Positions 30,288-46,249 of a stretch of DNA of 64,000 bases are shown in pieces. How positions within the stretch are numbered: position 1 is the stretch's first letter; every line of letters begins with the position of its first letter. The notes below the pieces were generated by a model, which worked only from the letters and a program-made list of their open reading frames with translations, was not told the DNA's origin and ran no database searches. The position numbers were made by a program, and so were the translations under genes. Source of the DNA: Flaccisagitta enflata (lineage: Eukaryota > Chaetognatha > Sagittoidea > Aphragmophora); NCBI GenBank assembly GCA_965153355.1, contig OZ231126.1:55428001-55492000 (forward strand). Direction: 5' to 3'.

Positions 30288-30547
30288 GGGCGTGTTTCTA
30301 GTGAGCGCCAAAACCGTGTTTGTTTCCGTGGAACGCGATAACAGTGTGAACACATATTCAAGAATTTCAACTGTCCCACAAGGGAGTGAGCGAAGTGAGT
30401 GAGCGAGCCCATGAACGGAGCGAGCGAGCGTAGCAAAGTGGAGCGCTGCAGAGCGAGTGAGCGGAGTGAGCGGTGCGAGCGAACGAATGTAGCGAGCGAC
30501 CGAGTGGCCCTTTCAAAACGCTATCGTCTTCAACTAGAAACGCCCCC
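30288..30547 (-). mobile_element. Family A repeat, copy 3 (inverted)
   Basis: Reverse-complement copy: GGGCGTGTTTCTAGTGAG at the left and CTAGAAACGCCCCC at the right, with the GAGCGAGCG word series between. Confidence 0.7.
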
Positions 30548-31293
30548 TCACTCTATGAGGTTCTGACTGATCGTCTATGCTTAGTTTAATCTGTGTTTGT
30601 CCGTTGGGAATGGGGCGACCTTGCATTTTGACTAACGCCTATAAACATGGAAATGGACGCATGCAAAAGCATCATGAACGACGTAAGGACGAGAAAAAGA
30701 TGGGAAGAAGGCAAAAAAGAAAAAAGGAAAAAACTTACCTTTTACAACCACACAGAAAATCAAATGGACAAACACAAGATTAAACAAACAAACATAAACT
30801 AATGAACAAACAAAAAAGCAAACAAGCAAACAAGCAAACGAGCAAACGAGCATACGAGCAAACGAGCATACAAGCATACAAGCAAACAAGCAAACAAGCA
30901 AAAAAAACAACAAACCAGGTAAAGAATTAACAAGTAAGACAACGGACGTCGACAGACAGTTCAGCAAAGCGACAAAGACAGAAAAAAAAGAGGAGGAAAG
31001 AATGAAACCACAGGAGGATGAGGAAGAGGAGGCGGTGGAGGAAAGAGGAGGAAAGAGAGAAACCACAAATTCAAAAACGCTGAGGAAAGCCGAGAAGGAG
31101 GAAGAGGAGGAGGAGGAAGAGTAAGCGTCCCAAGGGTAAAGACGGTCGAGAGGTCGAGAGGAAAAGGAAGAAAGGGGAAAAAGAAAGAGAGAGATAAAAA
31201 GAAGAAAAAGAAATAAAAAGGAAATAAAGAAAATAAAATGAAATAAAGAGGAAAAAAAAGAGAAAAGCTGAATGATAAGAAACAAGTAGCGAG

Positions 31294-31454
<161 letters not shown>

Positions 31455-31997
31455 GAGGGTGAGGGAGATGCGTATGATTTATGACAATGGTTCTGGTGCT
31501 GAGGCGAAGATTTCTTATAAATGTGGTTGGAAATGATATCAAAATCGGGATATTAAAAAAAATTGAATTGAATTTCAAGATAACTGCTGAGTTAGGATAG
31601 TCTCAGTACAGGGCAAATTGAAATCTGTGCATGAAAGAGACTACTTTCGTTGTCAGTAAATGGAGTAGTTTCCTCGGATAAAAGTTGGAAAACATTTCTA
31701 CTAAAACTAGTTATCAAGCATAAGGACAAGAGCCTAAGTAACTCTTAATGGCGGTCAACCCAGACTCTTTACAACCATCCTTAATCTTTCTTGGGAGATA
31801 CTCTCTCTCTGCAGAAATGAAAGACATAGACTCCGAAAGATGCCGAATATTTAACAGCGCCATTGCATTGTTACCACTGTTCCAAAATTGGTGATATGCG
31901 AGGCTAAAAGGTTATGACGTCACGCGTGAAAGATATCAAAGCAAAAAGAAGCCAAACAAAAAACGTGATTCTATTTCTTCGTTCTTTATATCTTCTC

Positions 31998-32300
31998 TTT
32001 TTAGATGCGTCCTCGCATCTCTATAAGAGGGTTTGTCCGTCCGTCCGTCCGTCCGTCGGTCGGTCCGTCCGTCCGTCCGTCGGTCGGTCCGTTACGCCTG
32101 TACAAAAACCGCGTTTCTCGGCTGTTTTTGGCCACGGTGAGATCCTACACTGAAACAAATGATCAACCAACATGTTTTGAGAGCCTCCTCTATTACTCAG
32201 TCGTTTCACCCGTCTGTCCATCTGTCTCTCCGTATTTATCACATGATCAATACACGCAGAGACACAGTCCGGACGCATCTTTGCCCGGTCGGGCTTGTTC
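31998..32300 (-). mobile_element. HLE, AGATGCG subfamily
   Basis: TTTTT plus the hairpin AGATGCGTCCTCGCATCT at about 32003-32020, then a long (GTCC/GTCG)n tract (32036-32092). The far end has GGACGCATC followed by GGGCTTGTTC (reverse of GAACAAGCCC). The inner GGACGCATC matches the hairpin arm, as in the copies at 16129 and 57770. Confidence 0.65.
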
Positions 32301-32527
32301 ATATATTCTCGATTTCTCGTCTACGGTCTTTCTCTGTATTTATCTGTCATCCCTCCTTATTTTTTCTTTCAAGAGTGAACGATAGATAAGAAAGGCTCAT
32401 AACGGCCTTGGCTAAAACCTGCTTTGCATAAAAAGTGCGCGTGTGACACCTGCTTTTCTCCTTTGCTACAAGGTGTAAATTACCTCGCGATGCTGCTATG
32501 ATCTTAGGAGGAGTTTGTGTGAAGCGT

Positions 32528-32670
<143 letters not shown>

Positions 32671-32772
32671 TATGTGTGGGTATGGACGTTTGTTTCATCA
32701 TCTTGGCGCTGCTCGTACTTTAGTCATAGTTGTGAAGTTGTGAAGCAAATGAGACATCTTTGGCTTATATTA

Positions 32773-32943
32773 CTATCTAGGCGAAAAAAAAACTCTTCCA
32801 TCCTGAAAAAAAAAAAAAACAAATTAAACAATTCTTTGAAAAGAGACCAATATGGTTGTTGTAGTTTTGTCCGTTTTGAATCACTTCTCTTCCAAAGTTG
32901 ATGCTCATAAATAAGGATGGACGCTTTTATTCCGCCTAGATGG
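32773..32943. mobile_element. Miniature Tc1/mariner-like element, CTATCTAGGCG ends
   Basis: The left end CTATCTAGGCGAAAAAA follows TA at 32771-32772, and the right end TTATTCCGCCTAGATGG is its diverged inverse. The same terminus occurs in the larger element at 60266-60864. Interior about 170 bp and non-coding. The right TA is mutated. Confidence 0.6.
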
Positions 32944-33222
32944 TTTGTATTTCTTTGTTCAAAGTAGAAGTGTGTTTTTTTCCAAGATGAAAAGAATAAA
33001 AACCTCAACTTTACACGATTTCTTTCTTTGACACAGCTGTATTTTTTCTTCATAATTCTTTTTCATATTCTTTTTTTTTTTTTTTTTTTTTATCGTTTCC
33101 ATTTCTTCAAACTGAATCCATTTCATAAAAGCCATCTCACGCATCGTCTGTTATATCATCGTCACTCGTCACGTGGAAACCTGGGGAGGAAAAAGAAAAA
33201 TCTCTGACGAAGAAACTGAAAA

Positions 33223-34325
<1,103 letters not shown>

Positions 34326-35510
34326 ACTTGTAAGGATAGTTTAGCTATACATATCGGCCCTACCTTCACGCTATTTATGGGTGGCTGAATCTAAGTGTGA
34401 CCAATAAAGGCATGACACCGCCAGCCACGTTTTTCTGTTGGGCTTCTTACTCAATCTTGTACCCTGCTTACTATCATCTCTAAGCCAGACCACCAAAACA
34501 ACATTTGAAATTATGGTTTTAGCCTTATCTACCCAACTCACTAAAACAGGAATGGAAGTTATGTAACTACACTTACCTAATAAGCCTCCATGTTTTTTTT
34601 TTTTTTTTGCTGCTCAAAACAAACAAAGCACTTGACAAGTCAGTGGACAAAACAAAATAGGTAGTTAACTCACACTGTTGGTTTTGGTCCAACCTACTGT
34701 TAATGAACACTTTATTAGTTGCCGGCTGTAAAAAAAACCAAAATACTGTATGCACCAACTGGTTGGTAGAATTACAGCTGGCTGTAATTCTTCAATTTTG
34801 TAACAGTACAGCCGGGTGTAATTTTAACAACCAATTGAAGTATACAATAAAGTGTTCATTAACAGTATGTTGGATAAATATCAACAGTGTGAGCTCTCTA
34901 CCTATTGTGTTTTGTCCACTGACTGTGTAAGGATAGTTTGGCTATACATATTGGCCCTACCTTCACGCTAATTATGGGTTGCTGAATCTAAAAGTGTGAC
35001 CAATAAAGGCATAACAGCGCCAGCCACGTTTTTCTGTTGGGCTTCTTACTCAATCTTCTACCCTCCCTACTATCATATCTGAGCCAGACCAACAAAACAA
35101 CATTTGACATTACGCTTTTAGCCTTATCTACCCAACTCACTAAAACAGGAATGGAAGTTATGTATCTACACTTACCTAATAAGCCTCCATGTTTTTTTGC
35201 CGCTCAAAACAAACAAATCACTTGTAAGGATAGTTTGGCTATACATATTGGCCCTACCTTCACGCTTATTATGAGTTGCTGAATCTAAAAGTGTGACCAA
35301 TAAAGGCATGACACCACCAGCCACGTTTTTCTGTTGGGCTTCTTACTCAATCTTCTACCCTCCCTACCATCATCTCTAAGCCAGACGACCAAAACAATAT
35401 TTGTAATTATGCTTTGAGCCTTATCTACCCAACTCACTTAAACAGGAATGGAATTGGAAGTTATGTAACTACACTTACCAAATAAGCCTCCATGTTTTTC
35501 TGCTGCTCCT
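34326..35510. repeat. Tandem array, three units of about 297 bp
   Basis: Each unit begins near GTAAGGATAGTTTRGCTATA (34330, 34927, 35224) and runs through GGCCCTACCTTCACGC, ACCAATAAAGGCATGACA, CCACGTTTTTCTGTTGGGC and AATAAGCCTCCATGTTTTT. Units 2 and 3 abut; an inverted-repeat element at 34635-34926 separates units 1 and 2. No frame is shared between units as a coding sequence. Confidence 0.8.
34635..34926. mobile_element. Inverted-repeat element inside the tandem array
   Basis: The left end has GTCAGTGGACAAAACA and the right end TGTTTTGTCCACTGAC, with pairing extended through ATAGGTAG and TCACACTGTTG to about 45 bases. Inner arms AATGAACACTTTATT (34702) and AATAAAGTGTTCATT (34846) also pair. 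The array sequence continues from CACTTG before it to GTAAGG after it, so it is an insertion. Family not assigned. Confidence 0.7.
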
Positions 35511-35683
35511 ACCATCCTTCCTAAGCCAAATCTACCCACTTCCCAGCTGCCCAAACAAGAATGGAAGTTGTTCGGCGCCACGACACGTCGCGGGTTCGCC
35601 CCTTCTACCAACTTAAGATGACCCTTCCAACTCTTGAGCCATTGTTCAAGTCCACCCATTACTGAACCATCGCGTCGCGTTCC

Positions 35684-35818
<135 letters not shown>

Positions 35819-36174
35819 TCACAAAGGGACCATTATTCCTCTTCTTTTTATTCCTTTTTTCATTCTTTATATTCTTCCTTCCTTTCCTTACCTTTCCTTT
35901 ATCCTTCTCTTTCTCTCTCTCGACTATTCTGTGAACTCGTCCTTGATTCAGAAGACTCGTGTCATAACGCAGCGTTGGCTCACCTCCATTCACCTGTATA
36001 AATCTTCCATTTTCATTCTTTACGCAGTCATTGTGCAAAATATAGAGGAGCTGTGTCCTCTTGTACTTAAATGATTTCATACTATTTGAATAAAAAGAGA
36101 GCCGGATTCCTCATTTCGATCTCTTGCTTAGAATTGCAGCTTCAATTAAAACATTTGCTCGCAATACGATAAAA

Positions 36175-37077
36175 AACAAGGCCAACACCTATAATTCGCG
36201 TGCGAGACTTACAGATTGACTTGAAAAGAATCACCCTGTAAATCATTCTAAGTCAATCTATTTTGCTTTGTACTCTCCGCGCAACTCTTGCGTTAGTCGT
36301 CTAAATGCCAATAAAGATTACTGCACTTTCCCCATAGTGCATATCTGATGCATTTCTGAGATCATGTTTGAAAAAAAAACAATGCTTGAAGTGGGGGAAA
36401 GTATTAAGGCATCAAATTTTAATTATGACATTTTAGGATGAACCAAAGTTAGTTTATTGTTGCAAACTACTTGATATTTACTTATCAAGAAAGAAAAAAT
36501 GTTTTTGACAAATTTTGTTAGTATTTTTATTAAAACCAAAATTTCAGGAATATCAATGTTCTTTATACTTTTGTTTTTGTGAATAAAGCTGAAACTAAAA
36601 AATCCAAATGAAAAACTGCTTTCAATAAAACAAAAGTTAGAATATCCAAATTAGTGATAAGAATAAACAGATATTCAACTTTTTGACCAAAATAAATTAT
36701 TTTTGAGCATTATTCATAAATACACTAATGTGAATAAATGATCTGAACCCTCTTGGATTGAAAATGGTTAACTATGCTAAATTGAAGTCAAAACTGGTTA
36801 AATTTTTTTTTTCTTGAATATTGAATGTCAAGTAGTTTGTAACTATTAACTAACTTTGGTTTAGCTTAAGATTGCATAATAAAAATTTGATATCTTAATA
36901 CTTTCCCCACTTGAAAAAAATCACCCTGTAGAACGACTTAGAATGACTCAGTTTACTCTTAAATGACTTTAAATGACCTAAAGAAAAAAAATCGATAAAA
37001 AATGTAAAAGTGTGACGGACCGACCCACCGACGGACGGACAAAGCGGGATGTAGAGTCGCGTGCACGCGACTAAAAA
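36175..37077 (+). mobile_element. HLE split by a foldback element
   Basis: The start AACAAGGCCAACACC with ATTCGCGTGCGAG at about 36194, and the end (GACGGAC tract, GTAGAGTCGCGTGCACGCGACT, AAAAA), belong together by comparison with the copy at 42064. The intervening 36386-36914 is an inverted-repeat insertion. CTTGAAAARAATCACCCTGTA occurs on both sides (about 36220 and 36910). Confidence 0.6.
36386..36914. mobile_element. Foldback element, about 530 bp
   Basis: The left arm (CTTGAAGTGGGGGAAAGTAT at 36385) and right arm (ATACTTTCCCCACTTG, 36898-36913) are inverted. Similarity runs about 90 bases through CCAAAGTTAG and AAACTACTTGA. The interior is AT-rich and non-coding. Confidence 0.7.
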
Positions 37078-37171
37078 TGTCGTATCAGTTTACATAAATT
37101 TAATAACATTTGAGAGTTTTACAAATGAAGCCTTTTGAGCACTGACCGGGGGATGCAGGGAGAGTATGCAT

Positions 37172-37465
37172 TAGGCTGGTCGGGAATTGGGTCAAATTTC
37201 ATACATTGATATACTTGGGCCCTTTGCACAAATATCCAATAAAAGAGGGATTTCTCACAAGTTGGGGTGTGAAATCGTGCAAAAAACCATGTCGGCAAAA
37301 CCATAGGCTTTCTATGGGGACTTTTCTTGCCTTAGGAAACATATAGTTTTGCCGACATGCTTTCATCTTCAAATTCAGACCACTGCTTTCTTTTTTGGTA
37401 CATTTATGCAAAAAAAATAGAGTATATCATGTTTTGAAATTTGACCCCATTTCCCGACCACCCTA
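37172..37465. mobile_element. hAT-like MITE with 8-bp TSD
   Basis: GTATGCAT at 37164-37171 and 37466-37473 is a perfect 8-bp target duplication. The ends TAGGCTGGTCGGGAATTGGG and CCCATTTCCCGACCACCCTA are inverted, and pairing continues through GTCAAATTTCA. A second inner pair lies at CATGTCGGCAAAACCATAG (37289) and TATAGTTTTGCCGACATG (37343). TAGG-type ends with 8-bp duplications fit hAT. No transposase. Confidence 0.8.
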
Positions 37466-37691
37466 GTATGCATCGTAGCGATGAGAGAACGGAGAATGGG
37501 TATATGAAAATGGTATTGGAACTTTAGCCAGACAGAAAATAAATCTTTGTTTGTTGTTTCTTACGCGCGTAAATCATTCTGCTGTAGATAAAAGTTGCGC
37601 GCGAATTCCGCTCGTCTTCCTGTTTCCTTCATGTTTTGTTCCTTGTTCCTTTGTTTGTTCTTTTTGTTCTTATCGTCCGTTTTATTTTTTA

Positions 37692-37877
37692 TTTTTAGTC
37701 GCGTGCACGCGACTCTACAATCCGCTTTGTCTGTCGGTTGGTCGGTCGGTCACACTTTACTTTTTTTATGATTTCATATGTTTGACCTCACTGCTCCTGC
37801 CCAAATGGTCTGGTGACCTCAGATATGGCCCCTGCCCACCCGCACGCGACTTCGGTAGCCGTGTATCCGGCCTTGTT
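37692..37877 (-). mobile_element. HLE, AGTCGCG subfamily, well preserved
   Basis: Left: TTTTT and perfect palindrome AGTCGCGTGCACGCGACT (37697-37714), then (GGTC)n. Right: CCCGCACGCGACTTCGGTAG followed by CCGTGTATCCGGCCTTGTT. GCACGCGACT near the right end repeats the hairpin arm, giving the expected subterminal inverted pair when read on the minus strand. Confidence 0.75.
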
Positions 37878-37995
37878 CTTATTTTTTTGTTCTTCTGATA
37901 AGACTCTTTGTTTTCTGCGGGTTGCAAGTTTATCGTTTTCATTGTTTCAAGGCAGCGACCTCTTGGACTCGGCTGGTTGTCCACTAAGGCTTCTG

Positions 37996-38170
37996 TCATC
38001 TTTTTGTCTCTACGTCTCTGTCTCTCTGTCTCTCTGTCTCTTTGTTTCTCTGTCTCTGTCTCTCTATTTCTCTGTCTCTCTGTTTGTCACTCTCTAACTC
38101 TTTCACAATCTCTGTCTCTCTTTCTCTCTGTATCTTTGTCTCTTTATCTCTGTCTCTCCATCTTTCTATC
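37996..38170. repeat. TCTCTG-type simple repeat, left part
   Basis: Degenerate TCTG/TCTC units that resume after the palindromic insertion at 38790. Confidence 0.85.
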
Positions 38171-38172
38171 TA

Positions 38173-38789
38173 CAGTACCTTCCGAGCAAACCCGGCTAAA
38201 ACTGGAGGATTAATTTTTGTAACCTTAATTTTATTTCGTTATCTTTGTTTTTTGTATCTAATCTAATTAAAAGAATACTTTTTCCTTGAACATATTTGAC
38301 TGCTAAAAAAAAAATGACTCCTGAAATCAAAGTCTATGAACACATCATTTTGAAGTGTTTTAACCCAGAACATTAGATTTGGCAGAAAATTTTACCTATC
38401 CTAGACAATAATAACAGCTCAATCAGACAGTTTTTACAGGTTCTACAGCTATTTTAAGTTTTTAAGGACAATTGTCTTAAAATAATTTAGGACAATTGTC
38501 CTTAAAAACTTTGAATGGCCATAAAATCTGAAATTATTATCTGATTGAGCTAATCTTGTTATCTAGGATAGGTAAAATTTTCTGCTGAATCCAATGGTTT
38601 GGGTTAGAACACTCCAAATTGATGTCTTCATGCACTTTGATTTCAAGAGTTTTTTTTTTTATCGCAAAATATGTTCAAAGAATTAAGTATCTTTTAATTA
38701 AGTTAGATAAAAAATAATGAAGTTTGGGAAATGAAATTAAAAAAAAAATTAATCCTACTGTTTTAGCCGGGTTTGCTCGGAAGGTACTG
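38173..38789. mobile_element. 617-bp palindromic TA-inserting element
   Basis: Left end CAGTACCTTCCGAGCAAACC and right end GGTTTGCTCGGAAGGTACTG (with one base of difference) flanked by TA at 38171-38172 and 38790-38791. The two arms match nearly to the centre, where TTTTTAAGGACAATTGTC (about 38459) meets GACAATTGTCCTTAAAAA (about 38491). It sits inside a TCTG/TC simple repeat. Tc1/mariner-like by target and end, non-coding. Confidence 0.8.
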
Positions 38790-38791
38790 TA

Positions 38792-38849
38792 TCTGTCTGT
38801 CTCTGTCTCTCTGTCTCTCTATCTCTCTCTGTCTCTCTGTCTCTCTATC

Positions 38850-38942
<93 letters not shown>
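38792..38942. repeat. TCTG then (TC)n, right part
   Basis: Continuation of the tract at 37996-38170, becoming pure TC from about 38859. Confidence 0.93.
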
Positions 38943-38945
<3 letters not shown>

Positions 38946-39231
38946 ATTTTCTCCTCTTTTCTTTGTCTTGAAGAGGAGGAGGAAGAGATTTTTCTTTCGA
39001 CTTCAGCCCATTATCTCCCCGTGATCTCACCATTGCTTTGATTTCCGATTTCCTCCTTTCTTTTCCTCTTTTCCTCTTTTCCTCCATTCTTCATCTCTTT
39101 TCTTTTCTTTTGCCCACTTCTGTCTTCTTCTTGCTGTTCCGTCGTGTCTTAAAATGGTGGACGGAATATCAATGGTCGTAGAAAGATGAACTTTGATGAT
39201 AAGGCGAGAGGAGAAGAAAGAAGCGGAAAAA

Positions 39232-39415
39232 ATAGAAGAAGAAGAAGAAGAAGAAGAAGAAGAAGAAGAAGAAGACAAAGAAGTAGAAGAAGAAGAAGAA
39301 GAAGAAGAAGAAGAAGAAGAAGAAGAAGAAGAAGAAAAAAAACAAAAACAAAAACAAAAACAAAAACAAAAACAAAAACAAAAACAAAAACAAAAACAAA
39401 AACAAAAACAAAAAG
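39232..39415. repeat. (GAA)n then (CAAAAA)n
   Basis: About 100 bp of GAA, then about 13 CAAAAA hexamers (39338-39415). Confidence 0.95.
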
Positions 39416-39791
39416 ACGAGGAAGCAAAAAAATAAGAAAACGGAGGAGAAGAAGGAAATAATAGAGACCTAGGAGAACCAGAGAGAAAGATTCAATCAAA
39501 ATTGTAAGTGAAAAAAAAAAGAAATTTAATTTTAGGAATAGAAAAAGTCGAGAAAGGAAAAAAGGATGAATAAGAATTTAAAAAAAAAAAAAAAAAAAGA
39601 AAAAAACCAAACAAAAAACTGAAGAATCGGATTTGGGAAAGGAAAAATAAAAGGTGAAAGAATTATGAGAGCCCTGAAAGGAGGATAAAAGGAAAGGAAA
39701 AAAAAAGAGACTAAAATGAAGGTAACGTGGCCCCTTTTATCTGGTCGGTGAAGGTAAAAGCTTTTCTTTTTGCGGAAGAGAGAAAGAATCC

Positions 39792-40511
39792 TTTTTGGGC
39801 AGCGGCCCCAAAGGGCCGATGTCCTGCAGGACACAGGGGTGAATTTCCTTATGTACGTCCGTACGTCCCCCCAAGTTTCTCAATTCTCAAATTCCCATTG
39901 AATAACATGGCAAAATGACAAAATGAAAACATCCCACCGAATAATATGAAAGATTTACAAAAAAAAATAGAAAAACAGAAAATACAAAATACAAAATACA
40001 AAATACAAAATACAAGATACAAAATACAAAATACAAAATACAAAAATAGAAAATAGAAAATAGAAAATAGAAAATAGAAAATAGAAAATAGAAAATAGAA
40101 AATAGAAAATAGAAAATAGAAAATAGAAAATTAGAAAAATAGAAAAAATTCCTACCAAATAACATGGAAAATTGATAAAAAATAAAAAAAATGCAAAATT
40201 CCTATTGAATAACATGGAAGATTGATAAAAAAATGAAAAAAAAAGATGAAATTCTCATTGAATAAAATTGATTATAGATAAAAAATTGTAAAAAAAAAAT
40301 GAAATCTCCCATTAAATATCATGGAAAATTGGCCAAAAGGCCTGAAATTTGCCTTCTCAGGAATCTCAGGACGTGAGGAAATTCACCCCTGTGTCCTACA
40401 GGACATTGGTCCTTTGGGGCCACTGCCCTGCTATCACTCAAATTCTTCAGCTGATCACTCCAAGCAGGGCATCGGGTACCGCTGACCATGTGCGATCCTT
40501 GGGTGACTTGA
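39792..40511 (-). mobile_element. Family D element, copy 5, AAAATAC/AAAATAG core
   Basis: Inverted ends GGGCAGCGGCCCCAAAGGGC (39797) and GGTCCTTTGGGGCCACTGCC (about 40409), extended by CACAGGGGTGAATTTCC and its partner. The core (39970-40140) is AAAATAC then AAAATAG heptamers; TGAATAACATGGAAAATTGA units lie beyond. The tail AAGCAGGGCATCGGGTACCG is at the right. It provides the unsplit reference for copy 6. Confidence 0.7.
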
Positions 40512-40680
40512 TTCTTCTTTGTCTGTGCGCTCGAGTCTGTGAGACATATAAAGGGAATTGTTGGCGTCTCTTAAGGATAAAATGGAAACGAAGAATTTTG
40601 GCAAAGGCAAACGCACCTACATTAGTGCGTACTGTTTTCGGACAAAAAGACAGAAGACGTCAGTAAACCAGTTTCGGTCA

Positions 40681-40931
40681 GGGGGCGTTTCTAGTCAGAG
40701 ACGATCGCGTTTTGAACGGGCCACTCGGTCGCTCGCTACGTTTGTTTGCTCGCACCGCTCACTACGCTCACTCGCTCTACAGCGCTCCGCTTCGCTACGC
40801 TCCGTTCACGGGCTCGCTCACTCACTTCGCTCACTCCCTCGTTGGACGTTGAAATTCTTGAATATGTGTTCACACTGTTATCGCGTTTCACGGGAACAAA
40901 CGCGTTTTTCATCTTCACTAGAAACACGCCC
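40681..40931 (+). mobile_element. Family A repeat, copy 4
   Basis: GGGGGCGTTTCTAGTCAGAG to CACTAGAAACACGCCC, slightly shorter than copies 1-3 because part of the CGCTC word series is missing. Confidence 0.7.
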
Positions 40932-41639
40932 TAAGACATGATAAAGGATCATGCGTAATCCTTAAGAAATACGCTACATCAACCCCAGTCTTGCCTATTA
41001 AGGAAATGGGTGAAATTCTGAGTATACGATCAAAGGAATATGGCTCTTCAGTCTGCACTGAAACCGAAATTAACTTTGTTTCACCTCTGATGAAAAAAAA
41101 AACCTCCGAAAATGACATAAGTGGAGAAAAAAGAGATGGGAAGTTTAAAAGGAACGTGGTTAGAATATGGATTAGAGTTTCCTTTTAGCCGGGAGGATAA
41201 AGGAAAACTAAAAAAAAATGAAAAAAAAGTATCTTCCCAAAGTTCATAAATCATGAGCCGGAAACTTTTCCGTAATGGAATTTCTACGCGATTGGAGGAA
41301 CAACTCAGCCTTTGATGTCGGGGAAGTGTATTACACAGCTTACACGGTGTTATGAAATTTCGCCTTGTCTTTTTTAAGAGATTTCCCTTTCTACGTTTAA
41401 CGAGGGAACAGATTTTCGAAATTGAAGTAGAACTTTTAAAGAATATGATTTAAATCAAAACTTAATCGAATTTTCCATAGAGAAAAGAATGAAAACATAA
41501 AACACAGTTTACGATTGAAACAGTAAAAAAAAAATAAGGAAGAAAATGAAAAAAAAAAAAAAACCGCGGAGGAAACAAAGAAAGGTCAGAGACAGAAAAT
41601 AAAAGGATAAGTAAAGATAGAAAAAACGAAAATGAGTAG

Positions 41640-41752
41640 ATTTGGAGGGCGGGGAGGCGGTGATGATGGTGGAGGTGGTGGCGGCGACGGTGGAGGCGGT
41701 GGCGGTGGCGGTGGCGGTGGAGGCGGTGGCGGTGGCGGCGGCAGAACGGAGT
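41640..41752. repeat. (GGTGGC)n G-rich tract
   Basis: Degenerate GGAGGTGGC and GGCGGTGGC units, many GG runs on one strand. The complementary strand reads as poly-Pro but has no gene context. Quadruplex potential is inferred from the GG spacing. Confidence 0.85.
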
Positions 41753-41863
41753 TTCGCACTCTGCTCACTCACCTTCATGCTGAGAGATTGTCCTTTAAGT
41801 GAACCCAGAAGGTTTCACGTGATGAATTACGCGAGAAGAAGAACGATGTAGCAGGAGGAAGAA

Positions 41864-42001
<138 letters not shown>

Positions 42002-42063
42002 TCAGTTGGGACGGAGACCGACAGACAAACTGGCAGACAAATATTCGTCAGAGAAAAAAAAAG

Positions 42064-42345
42064 ATCAAGGCTAACACCTTACAGTCGCGTGTCGTTGTTA
42101 AGACCATAAGACTAAAAGACTATAATATATATAAAAGACTAAAAGACTTAAAGACTAAAAGAACAAAAGACTAAAAGAATAATTGTAAATTATCTTGAAA
42201 TAACTTAAAATAACTTACAATGGCTTACAATGACTTAAAAAAACATAAAACAATGAAAAAAAGCAAACAAAAGCTAAGCGTGACAGACGGACCGACCGAC
42301 CGACGGACAGAGTGAGTTATAGAGTCGCGTGCACGCGACTAAAAA
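42064..42345 (+). mobile_element. HLE, AGTCGCG subfamily, long form
   Basis: Start ATCAAGGCTAACACC, internal CAGTCGCGTGTCG, a middle of GACTAAAAGACTAAAA and AATAACTTAAAATAAC words, (GACC)n, then GAGTCGCGTGCACGCGACT and AAAAA. Same long form as 36175-37077. Confidence 0.65.
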
Positions 42346-43985
<1,640 letters not shown>

Positions 43986-44076
43986 ATTGACAAACAAACA
44001 AAAAAATCATCGGACAGGGAGACAAGGGAAACACACTCAGATACACTGATGATATGGAACATGGAACGTCCGTAAC

Positions 44077-45590
<1,514 letters not shown>

Positions 45591-46063
45591 ATAAAGACAA
45601 AAAGACAGACAATCGTAGAATTTTGATTGAATGTGTGGAGGAAATATGGGATGCAGATAAAGTGAAATAAAGAAGGAAAAAAGAAGTAGACTTGTTGAAG
45701 TCTTTTTGATGTCAAAGAATGAAAAAAAAGTAAGTGACAGAAAAAGATTGACAAACGGAAGAAAGGATCGAACGCAACAAATTAGAGAAAAAGAAACAGA
45801 AAAGAAAGGTTTATAAAAAAAAAAAGACTAACAGAAAAAGACTGACACAAAGAAAAGAAATAAATCTAAAAAAAGCCCGCTTAAGCCCACTGAGCAAAGA
45901 CACAATCGTCACCAAGTCGTGATTCCGTATGACCCTCCCACGAAGTTTTTCCCCAATAGAAACGGTGAAGACTCTCCCAGCTTGGCATAGATAAGAAGGA
46001 GAGGTCTAATGATAGAAATGGAATAAAGAGTTAAGAGGCCCTTGAGGAAGAATAGGATAACTG

Positions 46064-46240
<177 letters not shown>

Positions 46241-46249
46241 TTAGCATCT

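Noticed and set aside
35570-35620. tRNA-like B-box (GCGGGTTCGCCCC)
   Set aside because: A single B-box-like string without a matching A-box or cloverleaf is not enough for a tRNA or a tRNA-derived SINE.
41586-41768. Proline-rich protein on the minus strand
   Set aside because: Its poly-Pro comes from the GGTGGC tract read in reverse. No promoter or exon evidence.
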